Source: Epichloe hybrida
Lineage: Eukaryota > Ascomycota > Sordariomycetes > Hypocreales > Clavicipitaceae
NCBI GenBank assembly: GCA_019022495.1
Contig: JAFEKR010000015.1
Span: forward strand, 248,001-312,000
DNA: 64,000 nt
Direction of reading: 5' to 3'
Position 1 is the stretch's first letter, and each line of letters begins with the position of its first letter. The translations under genes were made by a program, and so were the position numbers. Under the pieces are notes generated by a model that was given only the letters and a program-made list of their open reading frames with translations, did no database searches and had not been told where the DNA came from. Below are positions 25,401-37,833 of the stretch, piece by piece.

Positions 25401-27814
25401 TTGTTGATATTCCACTCCATATTACATGTACGCTGTTCACATCTGGCGGTGAGGCACAGAACACGAAAGGAAGGGGCTCTTTTTCTTGCTTTCTGGAAGC
25501 CGATATACATGTTTTGTTGGGAACCTCAAGCGGCGCTTGTGGCTGGCAAATGACAACCACCTGCTGTGACCCAGTCAAGATCAGCATTGCAAGTTGATGA
25601 AACGAACGAGCCACGCTCTTGGCTGGGTTGATCATCTGTCGCCCATGAAACGACAAGTCAGGCAACTGAGGGGGCTCAAGACAACATGCGCATTCCTCCA
25701 TGGCCCTTTTCGAGTCTCGAAACCCTTGGCCTGCAGTTGGGCTTCTTGAGCATTTCGGACAGATCTTGTCCCGCTGCATTTCTGTGAGATGTCTGGTGTT
25801 CGCAAATGCACAGCTTGGCTTGTCTTGGAACATTGAACCATGATGATCAATTTTTTGTTTCTTTCTACTTCAAGTGGGCGACCCATGTTTTGGACCATGT
25901 TTTGACCCGGGCCCAAAGGAATGCTACCTCTGGCACTGCATCTCCGCGGGACTTTGTTTCCAGGAGACCGCTCAGCTTGGTATTGTCGTCCTCTGCTTGT
26001 CACATTTCTCTCTACGTAACATTACATTTTGGTGATGGATCCCCTCTCCCAAATGGTGCTGCGTGCCGAGTGTCTGCTGTCACCTTTCTCTTGTACAAAC
26101 CCATTGGGTTAGTTACGTGGCGCTGTCAGAGTTTTACACGTGCTGGGAAGCGGATAGCACGACAGAAAGTTCAAAAGACTGTTTGTTTGGGTCGTGTTTG
26201 AAGGTATCAGTATCAGCCTGTAGAGCAACGGCATTGTAAGCCCTTGGCTACAAAGCTTAAAGTCGTGCTTATGAATGTTGATCAAGGTTCGTTCCATCGT
26301 GTAAGCAGTGGACGTTAAGCCATTGTAAAGATCCGCACTCGATCGTCTCCGGCTGCAGTTTTCGTTGACAATGTAACCATGAGCTTCATTAATAAAAATT
26401 CAATACATGTGTGTGCGCGAAGAAACTGCCTACACATCTCGCAAATGCACAATAACCAGGCCTGTTCAGAGGGGAAACACTCTCCCTCCAAGGTGGAGGC
26501 GGACCCTTTTCCCTCCCTCTCTTCCGATCACATTAACATTGGCATCACGACATTTTTTGACTTGACTTTCTGGTCTTCCGAAAGCGTAGGCAGCCCCGTA
26601 AAAACTCATACTGCGCCATCGAGCCAAGTGCGGTCCGATGCGGTCCGATGAGACGCAAAACTGGCCATCAAAAATAAGCTTGCATCTTCTTGAGGCGAAT
26701 GTAACCTTGCATGTGCTCGTGCGCCGTGTCTGCGTTTTGTGCGAGGCAGTGACGGGCGAAGGGTCAACAAGGGCGCTTTGTTTAATTCATACAATGGTTC
26801 ATTTGGACACTTCACTGTTCTTCAGCGGAGCGATACTGCTCACGGTACACTGTCGCCTTGTGTCTGGAAGAATGTTGGTTGACGATGTTGTGAAGGGGGG
26901 CCGGATTAGGGGCACTCGTGATCCGGCTGAAGCATTACGACACGTGAAGCATGGGACTGGTTCTTGTCAGGTCGGATTTGCCATCGTTTTAGTGGTCAAG
27001 TCCGGGTCTCACTGACTAGTCGAGTTCGGTGGTGGGAAACGGAAGAAAATAGCAAGAGAATGGGGACTTGGGGAGGGTGGTGTCATTGCTCATATGCTTC
27101 GCTTTTCGGCCCAGCACTGCTGGAAAGATCGTCTCTATGTTAGCTCGTGATGTGACAGTGGAATTTGATCGACAGACTGGTGCCAATGGCACCCAAGTGG
27201 CAAGATGAGGAAATAGTGCATAACTTTGTCTTGTCCGGGATTTCGAACTGCTCCGTGCTGTGGCTGAATAATCATTCATGGTGGTCGTGTGTCTTGACAG
27301 TAATAGCTGATGCTGTTTAACTAAGGGATGTTTATTGTGTGTATACGTTCACAGCACACGTTTGGACTGGATGAGCTTGCAATGTGAACATGGACGAAGG
27401 CGTCGTGTAGATGGATGGCTGTTGTTGTACAGTGGTACAGCGGGGTCCTAGGTAATTCCGAAAAAAACACGCCAGTAGCACCTTGGAAAGAGCACAACAC
27501 GCTCAGAACCTCACCACACCGTAGATTAGATGCTAGCTTTACATTGAAAATGACCATATATCGTATTAAAACTCTATTGCCGATTGAACGTCGACGCGCA
27601 ACATTATGGTTGATTCTGTAGAAGTTTGGATGGTTTTGTACGTGGTAGCTCGGAGCAATGTCGCAAAATCGTCACGTCGTATATCACGTGATGATCATCA
27701 AGTCGGATTTTCCGTTAGCCGACCCATTGCCTGGCATTCGACAAGAATCGTAGTCAACGACCTCGATTTGAGCTCACGTTCACTCAACATCCCTTTCAAC
27801 CCTCACAGCCCATC
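22453..27814. other. 5.4-kb gene-poor divergent intergenic region
   Basis: Lies between divergent starts. Many short frames exist on both strands but none shows a domain, a consistent splice structure or coding-like composition. Contents I can name: a CGAGTG hexamer array at 23211-23250, a GTACTCCGTAC motif at 23718-23728, a cluster of TAATCCGC/TACGGATTA sequences at 23950-24005, a CG-run plus poly-A at about 24762-24787, and poly-T at 24905-24916. A non-coding RNA cannot be excluded. Confidence 0.5.
23211..23250. repeat. CGAGTG hexamer microsatellite
   Basis: Forty bases of uninterrupted CGAGTG units (6.7 copies) about 760 bp upstream of the DUF3295-type start. No role is evident. Confidence 0.9.
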
Positions 27815-28667
27815 ATGAACACCTTCCGCGTCGCCCGTGCGGCTGTTCGAGCTCGTCCTTCAGCCTTCCGCGCCATTGCCCAGCGAAGAACATACGCCGA
27901 GGCTGTTCCCGACAAGGTAGGATTTCAAACCGTAGATAACCCCCCTTGAAGCACGAGGCACAACTAACCCCCACTCGCTTAGATCAAGCTATCCATGTCC
28001 CTGCCTCATCAGGTATGAATCACCGAACGGAAAACGAGCGACTGAGGTCGATCCTATCTTATAGCCGGACGCCATTGATCTATCTGCGCGGATTATGCGA
28101 GTCGAAAATGACGGGAGCTAATTGGCGCATCTATGTAGTCCATCTACAAGTCTCAGGATGTCGTTCAGGTCAACATCCCCGCCGAGTCTGGTGATATGGG
28201 TGTCCTGGCCAACCACGTTCCTTCCATCGAGCAGCTCAAGCCTGGCGTTGTCGAGGTTGTCGAGGAGAGCGGTGGTGCCAAGCAGTGGTTCCGTACGTCA
28301 AATCTTGTCCCCGCCGGGCAATGTGTCAATTCTCTGCGCAAGATCCATGGGAGAATATGGGGAAACGGTAAAGACAGTGACTAATTGAACACGACAGTTG
28401 CCGGTGGATTCGCTACCGTCCACCCAAACTCGACTATGAGCATCAACTCCCCCGAAGGTTACCCTATCGAGGATTTCAGCGCCGAAGCCATCCGAGCTGG
28501 AATCGCCGAGGCCCAGAAGGTTGCCAGCGGCAGCGGAAGCGAGCAGGATATTGCTGAAGCTAAGATTGAGCTAGAGGTGAGTTTCGATCTGGCTTTCGCC
28601 GTAAGGGTGCTTCAGTTGTTGACTGCGATGACAGGTTCTCGAGACTCTCTCTGCCCATGTGAAATAA
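27815..28667 (+). CDS. ATP16: Mitochondrial F1F0 ATP synthase subunit delta
   Basis: Five exons: 27815-27916, 27983-28012 (30 nt), 28139-28292, 28398-28576 and 28635-28667, giving 165 aa. All introns are GT-AG. Subunit delta sits in the central stalk of F1 with gamma and epsilon and couples proton flow to ATP synthesis; it is the counterpart of bacterial epsilon. The N-terminus MNTFRVARAAVRARPSAFRA is an Arg-rich amphipathic mitochondrial presequence ending near RRTYAEA. The beta-sandwich shows VQVNIPAESGDMGVLANHVP and FLAGGFATVHPNS, then the helical hairpin with IRAGIAEAQKVASG. Length is close to yeast Atp16 (160). Continuous short ORFs hide this gene because exon 2 and exon 5 are tiny. Confidence 0.95.
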
Positions 28668-29234
28668 ACGGTTTTACTGGTGTCTGACCTTATGTACATC
28701 ACTTTTTTACAATTATTAGCTCCGAAACCGTACAGTTGATACCAGTCGGCGGTGTCGTCACCCATAACCCATATTCCTTCTGTGTGAACCAGTCTGCATC
28801 TTGCCGTGTTTATGTCCTTTTTTTCATGTGTGTGTCGCGCTTGCCGCCCGGGAAACATCTATGACTTGGGAACCGATTCAAGTTGCTCTTGCCTTCCAGT
28901 ACCACCATTACAGCCCCAGTCAGCAACAGCCCATGACCCTTCATCTTTTCATCAGTCCACAGAGAGCACAAATATCCAAAGGTACCCAAACTTGACCCAA
29001 ACTTGGTATTACTTGTTTCTTCACCCAATGCAATCTATATTTATGGTACTTTACAGAGGGTAACGGCACATTGCTTAACCGAAATATTAGGCGTGATTAA
29101 TGCCAGTCCGTCATTTTTGCAAAAATACCACCAGTCCCGAGAAAACTGTCCTTTCTGGGTTTGTCAGCGCTCGAATACAACAGCTAACTTTCATCGCAAC
29201 CGGCGAGTTGCCGCAGAAAGACACGGTTCTCAAT
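28668..29234. other. Intergenic
   Basis: Between ATP16 and the next plus-strand gene. No gene or clear signal seen. Confidence 0.5.
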
Positions 29235-31736
29235 ATGGATAGCGACGGGGATGATAGAAAGGTCGGATGGGGTCGCCGAGTTAATGCACGGTTCGCCACT
29301 CCAGCTTCTCGAAACATTCTGAACAATGACACCACCCCATTGTCACTTGAGAGCACCTTTATTGGTCGGGCGTTGACAAAGGTTAATCGCCTTGAGCCGA
29401 TTGAAGTTTCATCCCAGGGGCAAAGTGTACGCTCAAATCGAGACGTCTTGTCAGAAGAGCTGGTGTGAGAACTTTGACCCGGACTACTGGCTCAAAGTTT
29501 TATTGACGTTTGCTGCAGGATTTCTACAACATCAGCTGGTGACGGGGTCTCCGAAGACGAGCCCGTCACGAAATTTTCTGGAGAGACGGATCCCACGCTG
29601 TTTCCTCAGGGATTGACACTGAATCAAGACAAGAAGCTCCACCTTGGTCAAGATAAAGCGACACAATTGTGTCATTCATGTGGCGAGGCTCTCCCTTACG
29701 AACAGCAATGTGGCAGATGTGGACATGATTTTTGCTATAAATGTGCCTCTGAACGATTGGAGAGAGATACTCGCATCTCGGCAGACAATTCGATACCTTC
29801 TCAAGAAATAGAGGTACTGAATGAAAGAGACGCTTCCATTCCGCTGGCTTTCCATGCTGAGGTCAACCCACAAACACCAACCCGAGGTCCGGTCACAAGC
29901 AACCCATTCTTTTTGGCCGATCGATACTCCAAAGGGACGTCGTCGGCTCCTCACAAGGCGACGACACACACTCGTGGCAGTCGACCAAGACGACTCTCTG
30001 ATTGTATTCCTCGCCGGTTCATGGACAAGGGCACAAGCAACGTCGCCGCCGATAAGCCAAGTATTCATCGGGACCATGAGCCGGAGGATCAAGTACAGGA
30101 GATTGAGAGACATAGCCTTTGCTGCTCGATCCAGATGAGTCCAATGAGTATGACCCGGAATCGACAGGACGGCTGTTCGAGCGACGCACTTCAAGGCAAA
30201 TTTGGTAAGCTGTGTCGCCATGCTGAAGAGTTTCACGCGTCTCGGAATACTTTGGGGCATAACGGCATAGCCTCTGAGCATTGGCCTTGCAGCAGAGACT
30301 CGACAACGCAGACTTCATTTGCGACTGCTAGTGAAGAAACCCCTACGAGACTGCCACGCAGATCTCCCCTACACAGTCTCGAGGATGATGAACAAATAAA
30401 TGTCATTGAAAGTGGCTATAATTCCCACGATCTTGAACAGGATGATGCACCAAAGGAGGCTGAACCTGGCCAGTTGCGCAACCTGACGACCCTTGATCAC
30501 TCCAGGTCCATCACACGCCAAGTCTCGATTTCTTCAAGATCAAGCAGTGTTAGTGCAACGGAACTGCCATCTAACACAGGAGAGCATGGAGACCGAGAAA
30601 GTGCCCTCCGGCCACAACCACTGACGCTCAAACCGAGGAATCGAGATGTTGCCGACAGCAGTGACTTTGGCAAGGTCAACAGGAGTCCCAAAGGCGAGAG
30701 TGTGCTCGAGACCGATTCAGTGCCGGACATTAGGCAAAACGAGGCGATTCCTGGGCACTTGGCAGATTCTTTGCCTGCAACAACAAGCGCTGAACCGGGC
30801 TTGCCCAGCTTGACGGGATATAGTCAGCACAGGCAGGATACATATCTTTGCCCCGTGCCGCAGACCTCATTTTTAAAACCCGAACCCTGGCCTACTCTCA
30901 GAAAAGTCGGAACTCCTCCGAGGGACGGCCAGCCTTCAACGCAGCCTCGGCCACCGTGGTCTCGGCAATCACTTCGTCGAGTCTCAAGCACTCTTGGATG
31001 TCTGCAAGGGTCGAGAGAAATGACGAAAAGTCCTCCATATCAAGAAGAAAGCCGTGCAGAAGTCGAAGACACCGCACAACACACACCATCCAGGTTTATA
31101 CCCGGGGCAACTCCCGTATCAGATTGGCGACGGAATCTAATCAAGCCTCAAAACAAAACACCCAACTTCTCACCAAAGAGTACTCTATGTGAGTCATGCA
31201 ACCCAACAGACTCGAAAAGATCAGTTTCGCACGATGAGGTGTCTGAAAGATGCAGCCATGGGAATGACTCTTTGGTGAGAGGAAGAGACGGGGATTTCAA
31301 CTCTGAGGACCCATTCACAGAGCCCAGATTAAGCGTACGGGCCATTGAGCATTCGCTAGCTTGGAATAAAGTGCAAGAGGACTTTGAGCAAGAGGTTGCC
31401 AATGGCGAAGCAAAGGTGCCCAGCTCTGAAAGGAGAAGTCTGACTATTGCCTCAAACGAGCCAGCTCGCGAGAGGGCAACGTCTGAAAGCCCTCACTCGT
31501 GCCGCTGGAGAAACCGGTACCTGAAGTTGCGAGACGAGATACTGAAGAGTGAGGATATGCTGGTACTTTATGAGGGGAGCAGTGAGCGGAAAGGAAACGG
31601 AGCTAATCATCGGTACGAAGGGAGTGCGGCAGATGATTTGGGAATCGAAGGACTGACCATTGTCGTCCACATGAGGCACCAGGATGATTTGGTGATCAAC
31701 ACAGACCTCATTGGGAGACAACACGGAGGGAAATGA
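29235..31736 (+). CDS. Unrecognised protein with a six-cysteine zinc-binding-like motif
   Basis: Two exons, 29235-29464 and 29519-31736, giving 815 aa. The 54-nt intron (GTGAGA...GCAG) is the only reading that removes the TGA at 29466 and rejoins an open frame. I do not recognise a named family. Visible features: Cys128-x2-Cys131-x9-Cys141-x2-Cys144-x4-Cys149-x2-Cys152 in CHSCGEALPYEQQCGRCGHD, which looks like a treble-clef or RING-like zinc site with His129/His146 nearby. A long Ser/Arg/Pro-rich disordered middle follows. Near the C-terminus there is a compact segment, RWRNRYLKLRDEILKSEDM, likely helical. The start is the first ATG before the conserved-looking MDSDGDDRKVGWGRR; an in-frame extension upstream is possible. 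Confidence 0.65.
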
Positions 31737-34076
31737 GAAGCGGAATAATGCGTTTACAAGGGCGACGATGGATATGAGAAACAATGCCAGCCGTGTTGAC
31801 ATTAGTGCATCAATTAGCTAGCCTTCTGAACACCGTTATATACAACAGAATTCGATATTTGCAGCCCACATGTTGCTCCATCAATGACCGCAAAGTCGTT
31901 CCATGGCCGTGTGGATTTCGCCAATAATATCGTCCCTCTGTCATGGGTTTGTTGGAGCAGAACGGGAATGAGAAGGAGTACAAGGTGCGTCTAGCCGACT
32001 AAGGATATTCCGGAAAAAGCCATGCGATGTCTGAAAGGACCACTGCCGACGATCGAGTAGAATTGCAGATGACATTCTCGTGTGTCCGAGAACAGGATCC
32101 TTGTGCGGCAAGAGGTCGATGACAACCGAGACATCTCATCACGTCTCATCGCATCATGTCATATTACATGGAATGTCATGCCGACTCGGACTCAATGCAT
32201 CCAGCAGCGTAATCAGACAACTAAATTAATGCACACCCACATGCTGCGTGAAGACGACCTGGTGCCCCCGGGATCCCGCCATGCAACAACGCCTTCCACT
32301 CGGGCGCCGGCTCCGCCTGCTCCGCCTCAATTTGCACGAACTTTTGACTTGGTGGGAGATGTCGAGGTCGAGCGGCGAGCGGCGAGCCTGCATCTGTTGA
32401 TCCTTCTCCCAGCTTGGTGGGCAACGTTGCGAAGCAATGTCCGTCGGGCCTGCCTGCTGCAGAGTGGGACACACGCACGAATTCGTGTCTGGAAACGAGT
32501 ACATCGGGAGATTCACGTCAAGGTTTTGTCTGCCTGTTTGCGCCCTCTGGACGTGCAGACTCAGACATGGTAGGCGCCTCGTGTCAATCACAGAAGAGGG
32601 GGGGGGGGGGGGCAAGCGAGGCAGGGGCAAGAAGATGCAAGAGTCGCATTACTAGTCTTCCAGGGAAGCACACGGTGAATAGGCTGGTTTGCGGGGAGGA
32701 GCCCGACTGCAGCTTCTTGATTTTTGTCGAGACATGATATATATCCAGGCGCTGGCACTGGTGCCGGATGGAAGACGAGGACCGGGACCGGCATCAACTG
32801 AGTAGGTGGTCAGAAGCTGCATGGGCGGTCCACGTAAGCCAATCTCTCTTGCATCGGTCAAGGTTCGCAAAAGAAAGAAAAAGACTCCGGGACCGGGAAT
32901 GTGAACTCGGTAGAATGGCGATTTGAATCCGTATAAAACCCCACGGTGGGACATGCCACGCTCCATGAAGGATGGACCAGAGGCTCGACCCGAAGAGAAG
33001 TTTTTTTGCTCCGATAAGGCCGGGAAGTAGTACCCTCGTTTTTTGAAATTCCACATGTTTCTTTGTGCGGGAGATGCTTCGTCGCTCTACGAAGGCACGT
33101 TGTCCCGCCCCAAAGTCGTGAAAAGGACAAAAGAAAAACAACCATGGACAGAAGAACCCTCCCTGTTTATCCTTGGCAACTACCAAATGACCGGAAAAGC
33201 TTCTACAATGGTAGTCAGCACGCCGCCCACTGAGGGAGAAAACCTGTCGTTCCAGCCAAGGCACGTCCACGACTTCGGGCCCCGAAGGTAATCTGCATCT
33301 CCGATCTCTCTCACTCACCGGACGTTGGTTGATGTGAGCAGCGCTCAACGAGATGACCCAAAGTCCTTTTTGACGAGGGGTTGTTGGCACATGCACGCGC
33401 TGACATGTACAGAGCAGTGCGTTACTCCCACATCCGAGGAACGCGGGTCACAAGAAATGACAGCCCGACCAACCAACTTGTTCTCGGCCCCCTCTCCGGA
33501 CAAGGAAAAGACGGACGAGTTGAGTTCGTCACGGAGGTACTCCGTACTCGGTACATGTACTTGGAGCACGCGTGTACAGCACGCGTGTACAGCACAGCAC
33601 AAAAACAAGGCCAGTGAGCAAACGCCCGAAATATGATGCATCATATTCCTGCCCAGCCTCTTTCCCTTTGCCCCGTACATGTACGTCCTTCCTTCGTTCG
33701 GAGACAAGTTTGGCTTGCCTTGCCGGTCTCGAACAGCTGTACGGAGTAATCCGTAAACATTACGGCCCCCCTTGCGCATTCGCTGGGTGCTTCAGTCGAT
33801 AAGACACATGTTCGGCGGTCAAGACGGCGGTCAAGACGACGAAGGAGCCGAGAAAGGGGTATCCACTCTAGCACATCTCTGCCCAACAGGAAATGTTGCC
33901 TACCGAACTGTAAATTGTATTGTACGGGACAGAACTGTGCGTTTCTTGACGTCTTCTGTTGTATGTATTGATATCGGCTGGGGGGTGGGGTGGGCAGATC
34001 GGTGGTTGGGCTCGAAATCGTCGTCAGTCTTGGTGTCTGGATGATGCCAATCGATCAATCAATCAATCAATCGATA

Positions 34077-34130
<54 letters not shown>

Positions 34131-34513
34131 TGCGCATCATTCTCGGCGCGTGGGTCGTTCTGTGCCAGCATGGGGGCAGACGACAAGGTAGTCTGTTAAT
34201 AGCACGACGGCATATGATCATGCAACCTCGTCGTTTCGCATGTTGCATGTGTTCCTCGCAGTTTGGCCCGATCTTAGCGTCGTCGTCATGTGGCCCATTG
34301 TCGACAAGGTGACTAAATACTGTGTTGCTGCTCCATCTCGTCCAGGTGCGCAGTCGGATGTGCGGATAAGCGGATGAGCCCCACCACTTCCCCTGGCTTT
34401 GATCAATTAGCAAGCACGGAACTGAACTTGTTGGAGAGAATACGGATTACCTGTCATGATAAATTACTCCCTGTTGCTACTTCGCATTTCGTTTCCTGAG
34501 CGGATCTCATTCC
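31737..34513. other. Gene-poor convergent intergenic region
   Basis: 2.8 kb between the zinc-motif gene (+) and the SMP-30 gene (-). Both strands hold only short frames. Contents: a G-run at about 32599-32613, GTACTCCGTAC-type motifs at 33538-33550, ACGGAGTAATCCGTA at 33741-33755, and AATC/AAGC microsatellites at 34053-34130. Confidence 0.5.
34053..34130. repeat. Compound AATC / AAGC microsatellite
   Basis: A short run of AATC units (about 34053-34073) is followed by AAGC repeated about 13.5 times (34077-34130). It has no open coding context. Confidence 0.9.
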
Positions 34514-35562
34514 CTAGTACATCCTAAATTTGAAAAGTTCCAGACCAGCTTTCCCCACATCCACTTTGAACAAATTGCCGCCATATCGCTTGCTCTGCCC
34601 CTCGCCATCCTCATCTGCCCCCGACGTGATGACGAGTTGGGTCCCGGCAAATTGCACGCAGCTGATGTTCCGCGTGGGCAGCGAAATCTCGCCCGTGACC
34701 TGACCCTCAGGATTGATCCTAAGGACCCGGCTCTCACCATATATCGCCGTCCACATGTTTCCGTCGACATCAATGCGAAACCCATCTGGCTCCCCCGAGG
34801 TTGGGTGCTGATAGAACAGGCGTTGGTTTGACACAGCCCCGGAGCTGGTATCGTAGTCTAGGGCGTAGATCTCGCGAGTCTTGGAGTGCGTATAATACAT
34901 GGTCTTGTTGTCGGGGGCCCATCCTATCGAGTTTGGGATTGTGAGACCCTGGACGACTTCTTCTTTGCTTCCTTTGCGGAAACGATAGAGAGAGCCTGTT
35001 GAGAAGGACGTGATAGCATCGGGCGCCTCGTTAGTGGTTGTCGGATATACATCATGATGCACACGGAGCAGGCATGCGGAGTAGATGATGGCATGCTGAA
35101 ACATTCGCCGACGTCCACTCACTCACTCACTCACTCACTCACTCACTCACCCTCGGGCTGAAATTCTCCGTGTCCAAAGTCTGTCATGCTGCCCACCCAA
35201 AAGTGCCCGTGAGGATCGGCAGCTCCATCGTTGCTGCGCAGGCGTTCGTCATCTGGATCGTTGAAGCGCGCCAAGATCTCGTATGATCCCGTGTTTCGAT
35301 CAAATGCCGCGAGTCCGTATTTGATACCAATCAGAATGCGCTGACGGGGGTCAACCCCCTCGATGTCAGCAGTCACAGTCGGGCAAACGTCGAGCTGCCA
35401 GGTTTGTACGCATGATTCGGTCCCTTCCAGCGGTACTGAATGCACTCTCTTTCGTTTGATGTCAACAAAGCGTACCGAGTTGGTTTCGTTTTCATAGAAG
35501 GGCCCTTCAGCCAAGCCGCAACCTAGGTCGAGCCATGGTTTATCGACTGACCAATGCTGCAT
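34514..35562 (-). CDS. SMP-30/gluconolactonase/LRE-like (regucalcin-type) protein
   Basis: Two exons on the minus strand, 35562-35151 and 34995-34514, giving 297 aa, the usual size for this six-bladed beta-propeller. Metal-site residues typical of the family are visible: Glu in GLAEGPFYE, Asn/Asp in SNDGAADPHGHFWVGSM, Asn in IPNSIGWAPDN and Asp in GEPDGFRIDVDGNMW. Enzymes of this fold hydrolyse sugar lactones, but fungal members vary in substrate and none is assigned here. The 155-nt intron begins inside a (GTGA)8 microsatellite. Only the first GTGAGT joined to the CAG acceptor at 34996 gives EFQPEG-SLYRFRKGS in frame. The start is MQHWSVDKPWLDLGCG. Confidence 0.88.
35119..35150. repeat. (TCAC)8 / (GTGA)8 microsatellite forming a 5' splice site
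   Basis: Eight exact 4-bp units start at the first intron base of the SMP-30-type gene on the minus strand. Each unit presents a GTGAGT donor. Confidence 0.92.
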
Positions 35563-37567
35563 CTTGAACCAGCGACCGAAGGTACCAAGAAGACTCTTTC
35601 AGGTGAAGGAAGCGGGGGCCCGGGAACGGCCAAAAGGTACAGCCCTGAACCCAATGTGAGCCAAAACAAGCCCGTCTTCACGTGGATGGAAGAAGGCGGA
35701 AGCGAGTTGGTGCAGACAACACCACAAATCACATCCAATGTACCGAGTTTCGACGACGAAGATGGTTGCTCTGTCAATTGTCGCGATGTGCATGCGGACT
35801 TGTGTAGCTCAGCTTTGTTCATGTACTCTTCCCGTGCGTGTCGTGCGCCTATTGGGGGCGCCTCTGGCCTCGGTGTTGTCCAAAGCACACCAACAAAAGT
35901 AGTCCGTCGCTGTCAGGCATCAACAGCCCCAGCAGCCCCAGCAGCCCCTAACACATGTCCTTCTTTCCCAACTTGGTTACCAACATGGGCAGAGGGGGCA
36001 GAAGAGGGCCCTGTCCGTCAAAAACGAGCCAAAGCAACAATTTCTTCACTTCCTTCACACCAACAAGGTAAGACTACGCAGACTGTTCCGGACTGTTCGG
36101 GATTCCACGTAGATTCGAAAAGTCCACAGGCGCCGGGGGGGGGGGGGGGACGCTGCATGAACCAGCCGCATGTACACCATGTTATCTACTCCGTACTCAG
36201 TGGCTGCAGGTGTTATGCAAGCCATAGATAGCCCGTACTCTGTAGACATTGATGATTGATGCTTCTACTCCGTATAGTAACCACCCAACGATATCTCATA
36301 CTTGTTGGCCACGCTGGCAAAGACCACGGACGCTAGGAAGTTATTTCCCCTCACCGTCATTGTGTTTCCATGCATGGCAAATCATACCCAACAACCTGCA
36401 TGCCAGTGATCGGAGCCAGCACAAAACAAGGACTTGCCTGCCCTTGCCCTTGCCCATGCCTTTCCCCTTGGCTTTCCCCTTGCCCATGCCAGCAGCCAAC
36501 CAGCCACTTTTCTGCTTGCTTTGTCGCCAACCCGTCCGCATGTGGACGGCGTTTTGTCGCCACTGACTATAGCTTGGAGGCGGCGCACCGTATTGTGGTG
36601 TCACGGAAGCATTTAAACAGGTTCGAGGGGATGATTCGCCATTTACCCCTGAGAGTCTCGACCGGCCGTGACGCCTTGGATAAACGTATCAAATCCCCGG
36701 GGACGAGTGAATCATCGTTTTGTCTCACATTCATATGGCATTTCGTCACTAAATCTCCCGGGTCCGTCAACCGAAGCAGATCCATCCATATCCGTTGAAA
36801 TTGTGACAACGGCGGCATCGCTTGCAGGCAACGCAGGACGGCGTTACGGCCCTCGTCACAAATTTGACCAATTTAATTTCGCCTCTCATTTCGCCTCTCA
36901 TTTCGCTGCCATCCTCGTCAACCAGTTGACATGCAGATCATCCTCCACAATACGCAGGGACCCGCGCGACTGGCCCCATGAATGACGGCCCCGGTGAATA
37001 ATAGTGGTGTCGCAGTAATGATACGAAAGTAATCCGTACTCCGTACTGGGATGCAACAACCGCTTCCAACGGGTCGGCGGAGCCAAGCGTGAATCTGTTT
37101 TCGTCACTGCATTCGTCCCATATGGGGGCCAGAGAATGCTGGCGCCTGTGCTGGGGAGAGAACGCCACAATATTAGAACCAGGGGTGGAATTTCCCAACA
37201 TCCGGAGGCTGAGGTAATACGAGTCCCCGAAGTCAAACATTGAATGTAAAGTCGCTCTGTCTAAGCTTGGTGCGACAACGGACGGGGGCTTCATCTTTTG
37301 CTCGTTTTTTAGTGCGATACATCAGGCCACCCTCATCAACGTGACTCTCTGCACATGAGTGTGATTCAATCGTCCGTCATTTCTCAGCTGTTCCTTCGAT
37401 AAGTGCCCTGTCGATGACCAATCTTACCATTCTGCTGGATCCGGTAGCTGCCTCGCATGTACATGTACATACAGTGACAGGGTGGCCGCCATGGGTCCTT
37501 GCAGCCATGGCGGCTTAGAACAGGGGTGCTGCAGCCGGCCATACATGTACATGTAGATATGTATGTA
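35563..37567. other. Gene-poor region, left of the MITE
   Basis: No supported gene. It contains AGCAGCCCC repeats (35926-35948), a G-run near 36129-36141, several CTCCGTAC motifs (36187, 36264, 37032), a low-complexity CCTTGCCC(A/T) stretch (36432-36490) and a hairpin at 37485-37514. Confidence 0.5.
37485..37514. repeat. 10-bp stem hairpin (GCCGCCATGG)
   Basis: GCCGCCATGG at 37485-37494 and its exact reverse complement at 37505-37514 enclose a 10-nt loop. It is flanked on both sides by TACATGTACATG-type alternating sequence (about 37456-37471 and 37541-37555). Confidence 0.7.
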
Positions 37568-37833
37568 CAGTCCACCCCCTGTTTGATTTTACACGAGTAC
37601 ATGACTAGGGGTAGCAGGCCAATGACATATCAAGCCGTGGCCTAGCGTAGCACTAAGTGGGGTAGGAAGCACCTTATCATAGGTGAAATTTCCTAGGGCT
37701 ATTAAGTACCTCTTACTAGCGTACATAACCTATAGCACCCCTAACAGCTCCACTAGCAGCAGCCACTAAGAGCTGATAGTAGCCGCCCCGCGTGGGGCTT
37801 GTAGCTGTGTAAAATCAAACAGGGGGTGGACTG
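37568..37833. mobile_element. Fot1/Pogo-type MITE with 27-bp TIRs
   Basis: A 266-bp element with perfect 27-bp terminal inverted repeats: left 37568-37594 starting CAGTCCACCCCCTG, right 37807-37833 ending GGGGGTGGACTG. It is flanked by TA on both sides (37566-37567 and 37834-37835), as expected for TA target duplication in the Tc1-mariner/Pogo superfamily. It has no transposase frame, so it is non-autonomous. The interior is rich in CTAG/CTAA sequence. Confidence 0.9.

Noticed and set aside
25321..25833. 170-codon minus-strand ORF with a CPKC and a CACC
   Set aside because: The cysteine spacing fits no zinc module, and there is no start context or splice partner.
34077..34130. AAGC repeats considered as a CRISPR-like or regulatory array
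   Set aside because: It is an uninterrupted tetranucleotide microsatellite with no spacers.
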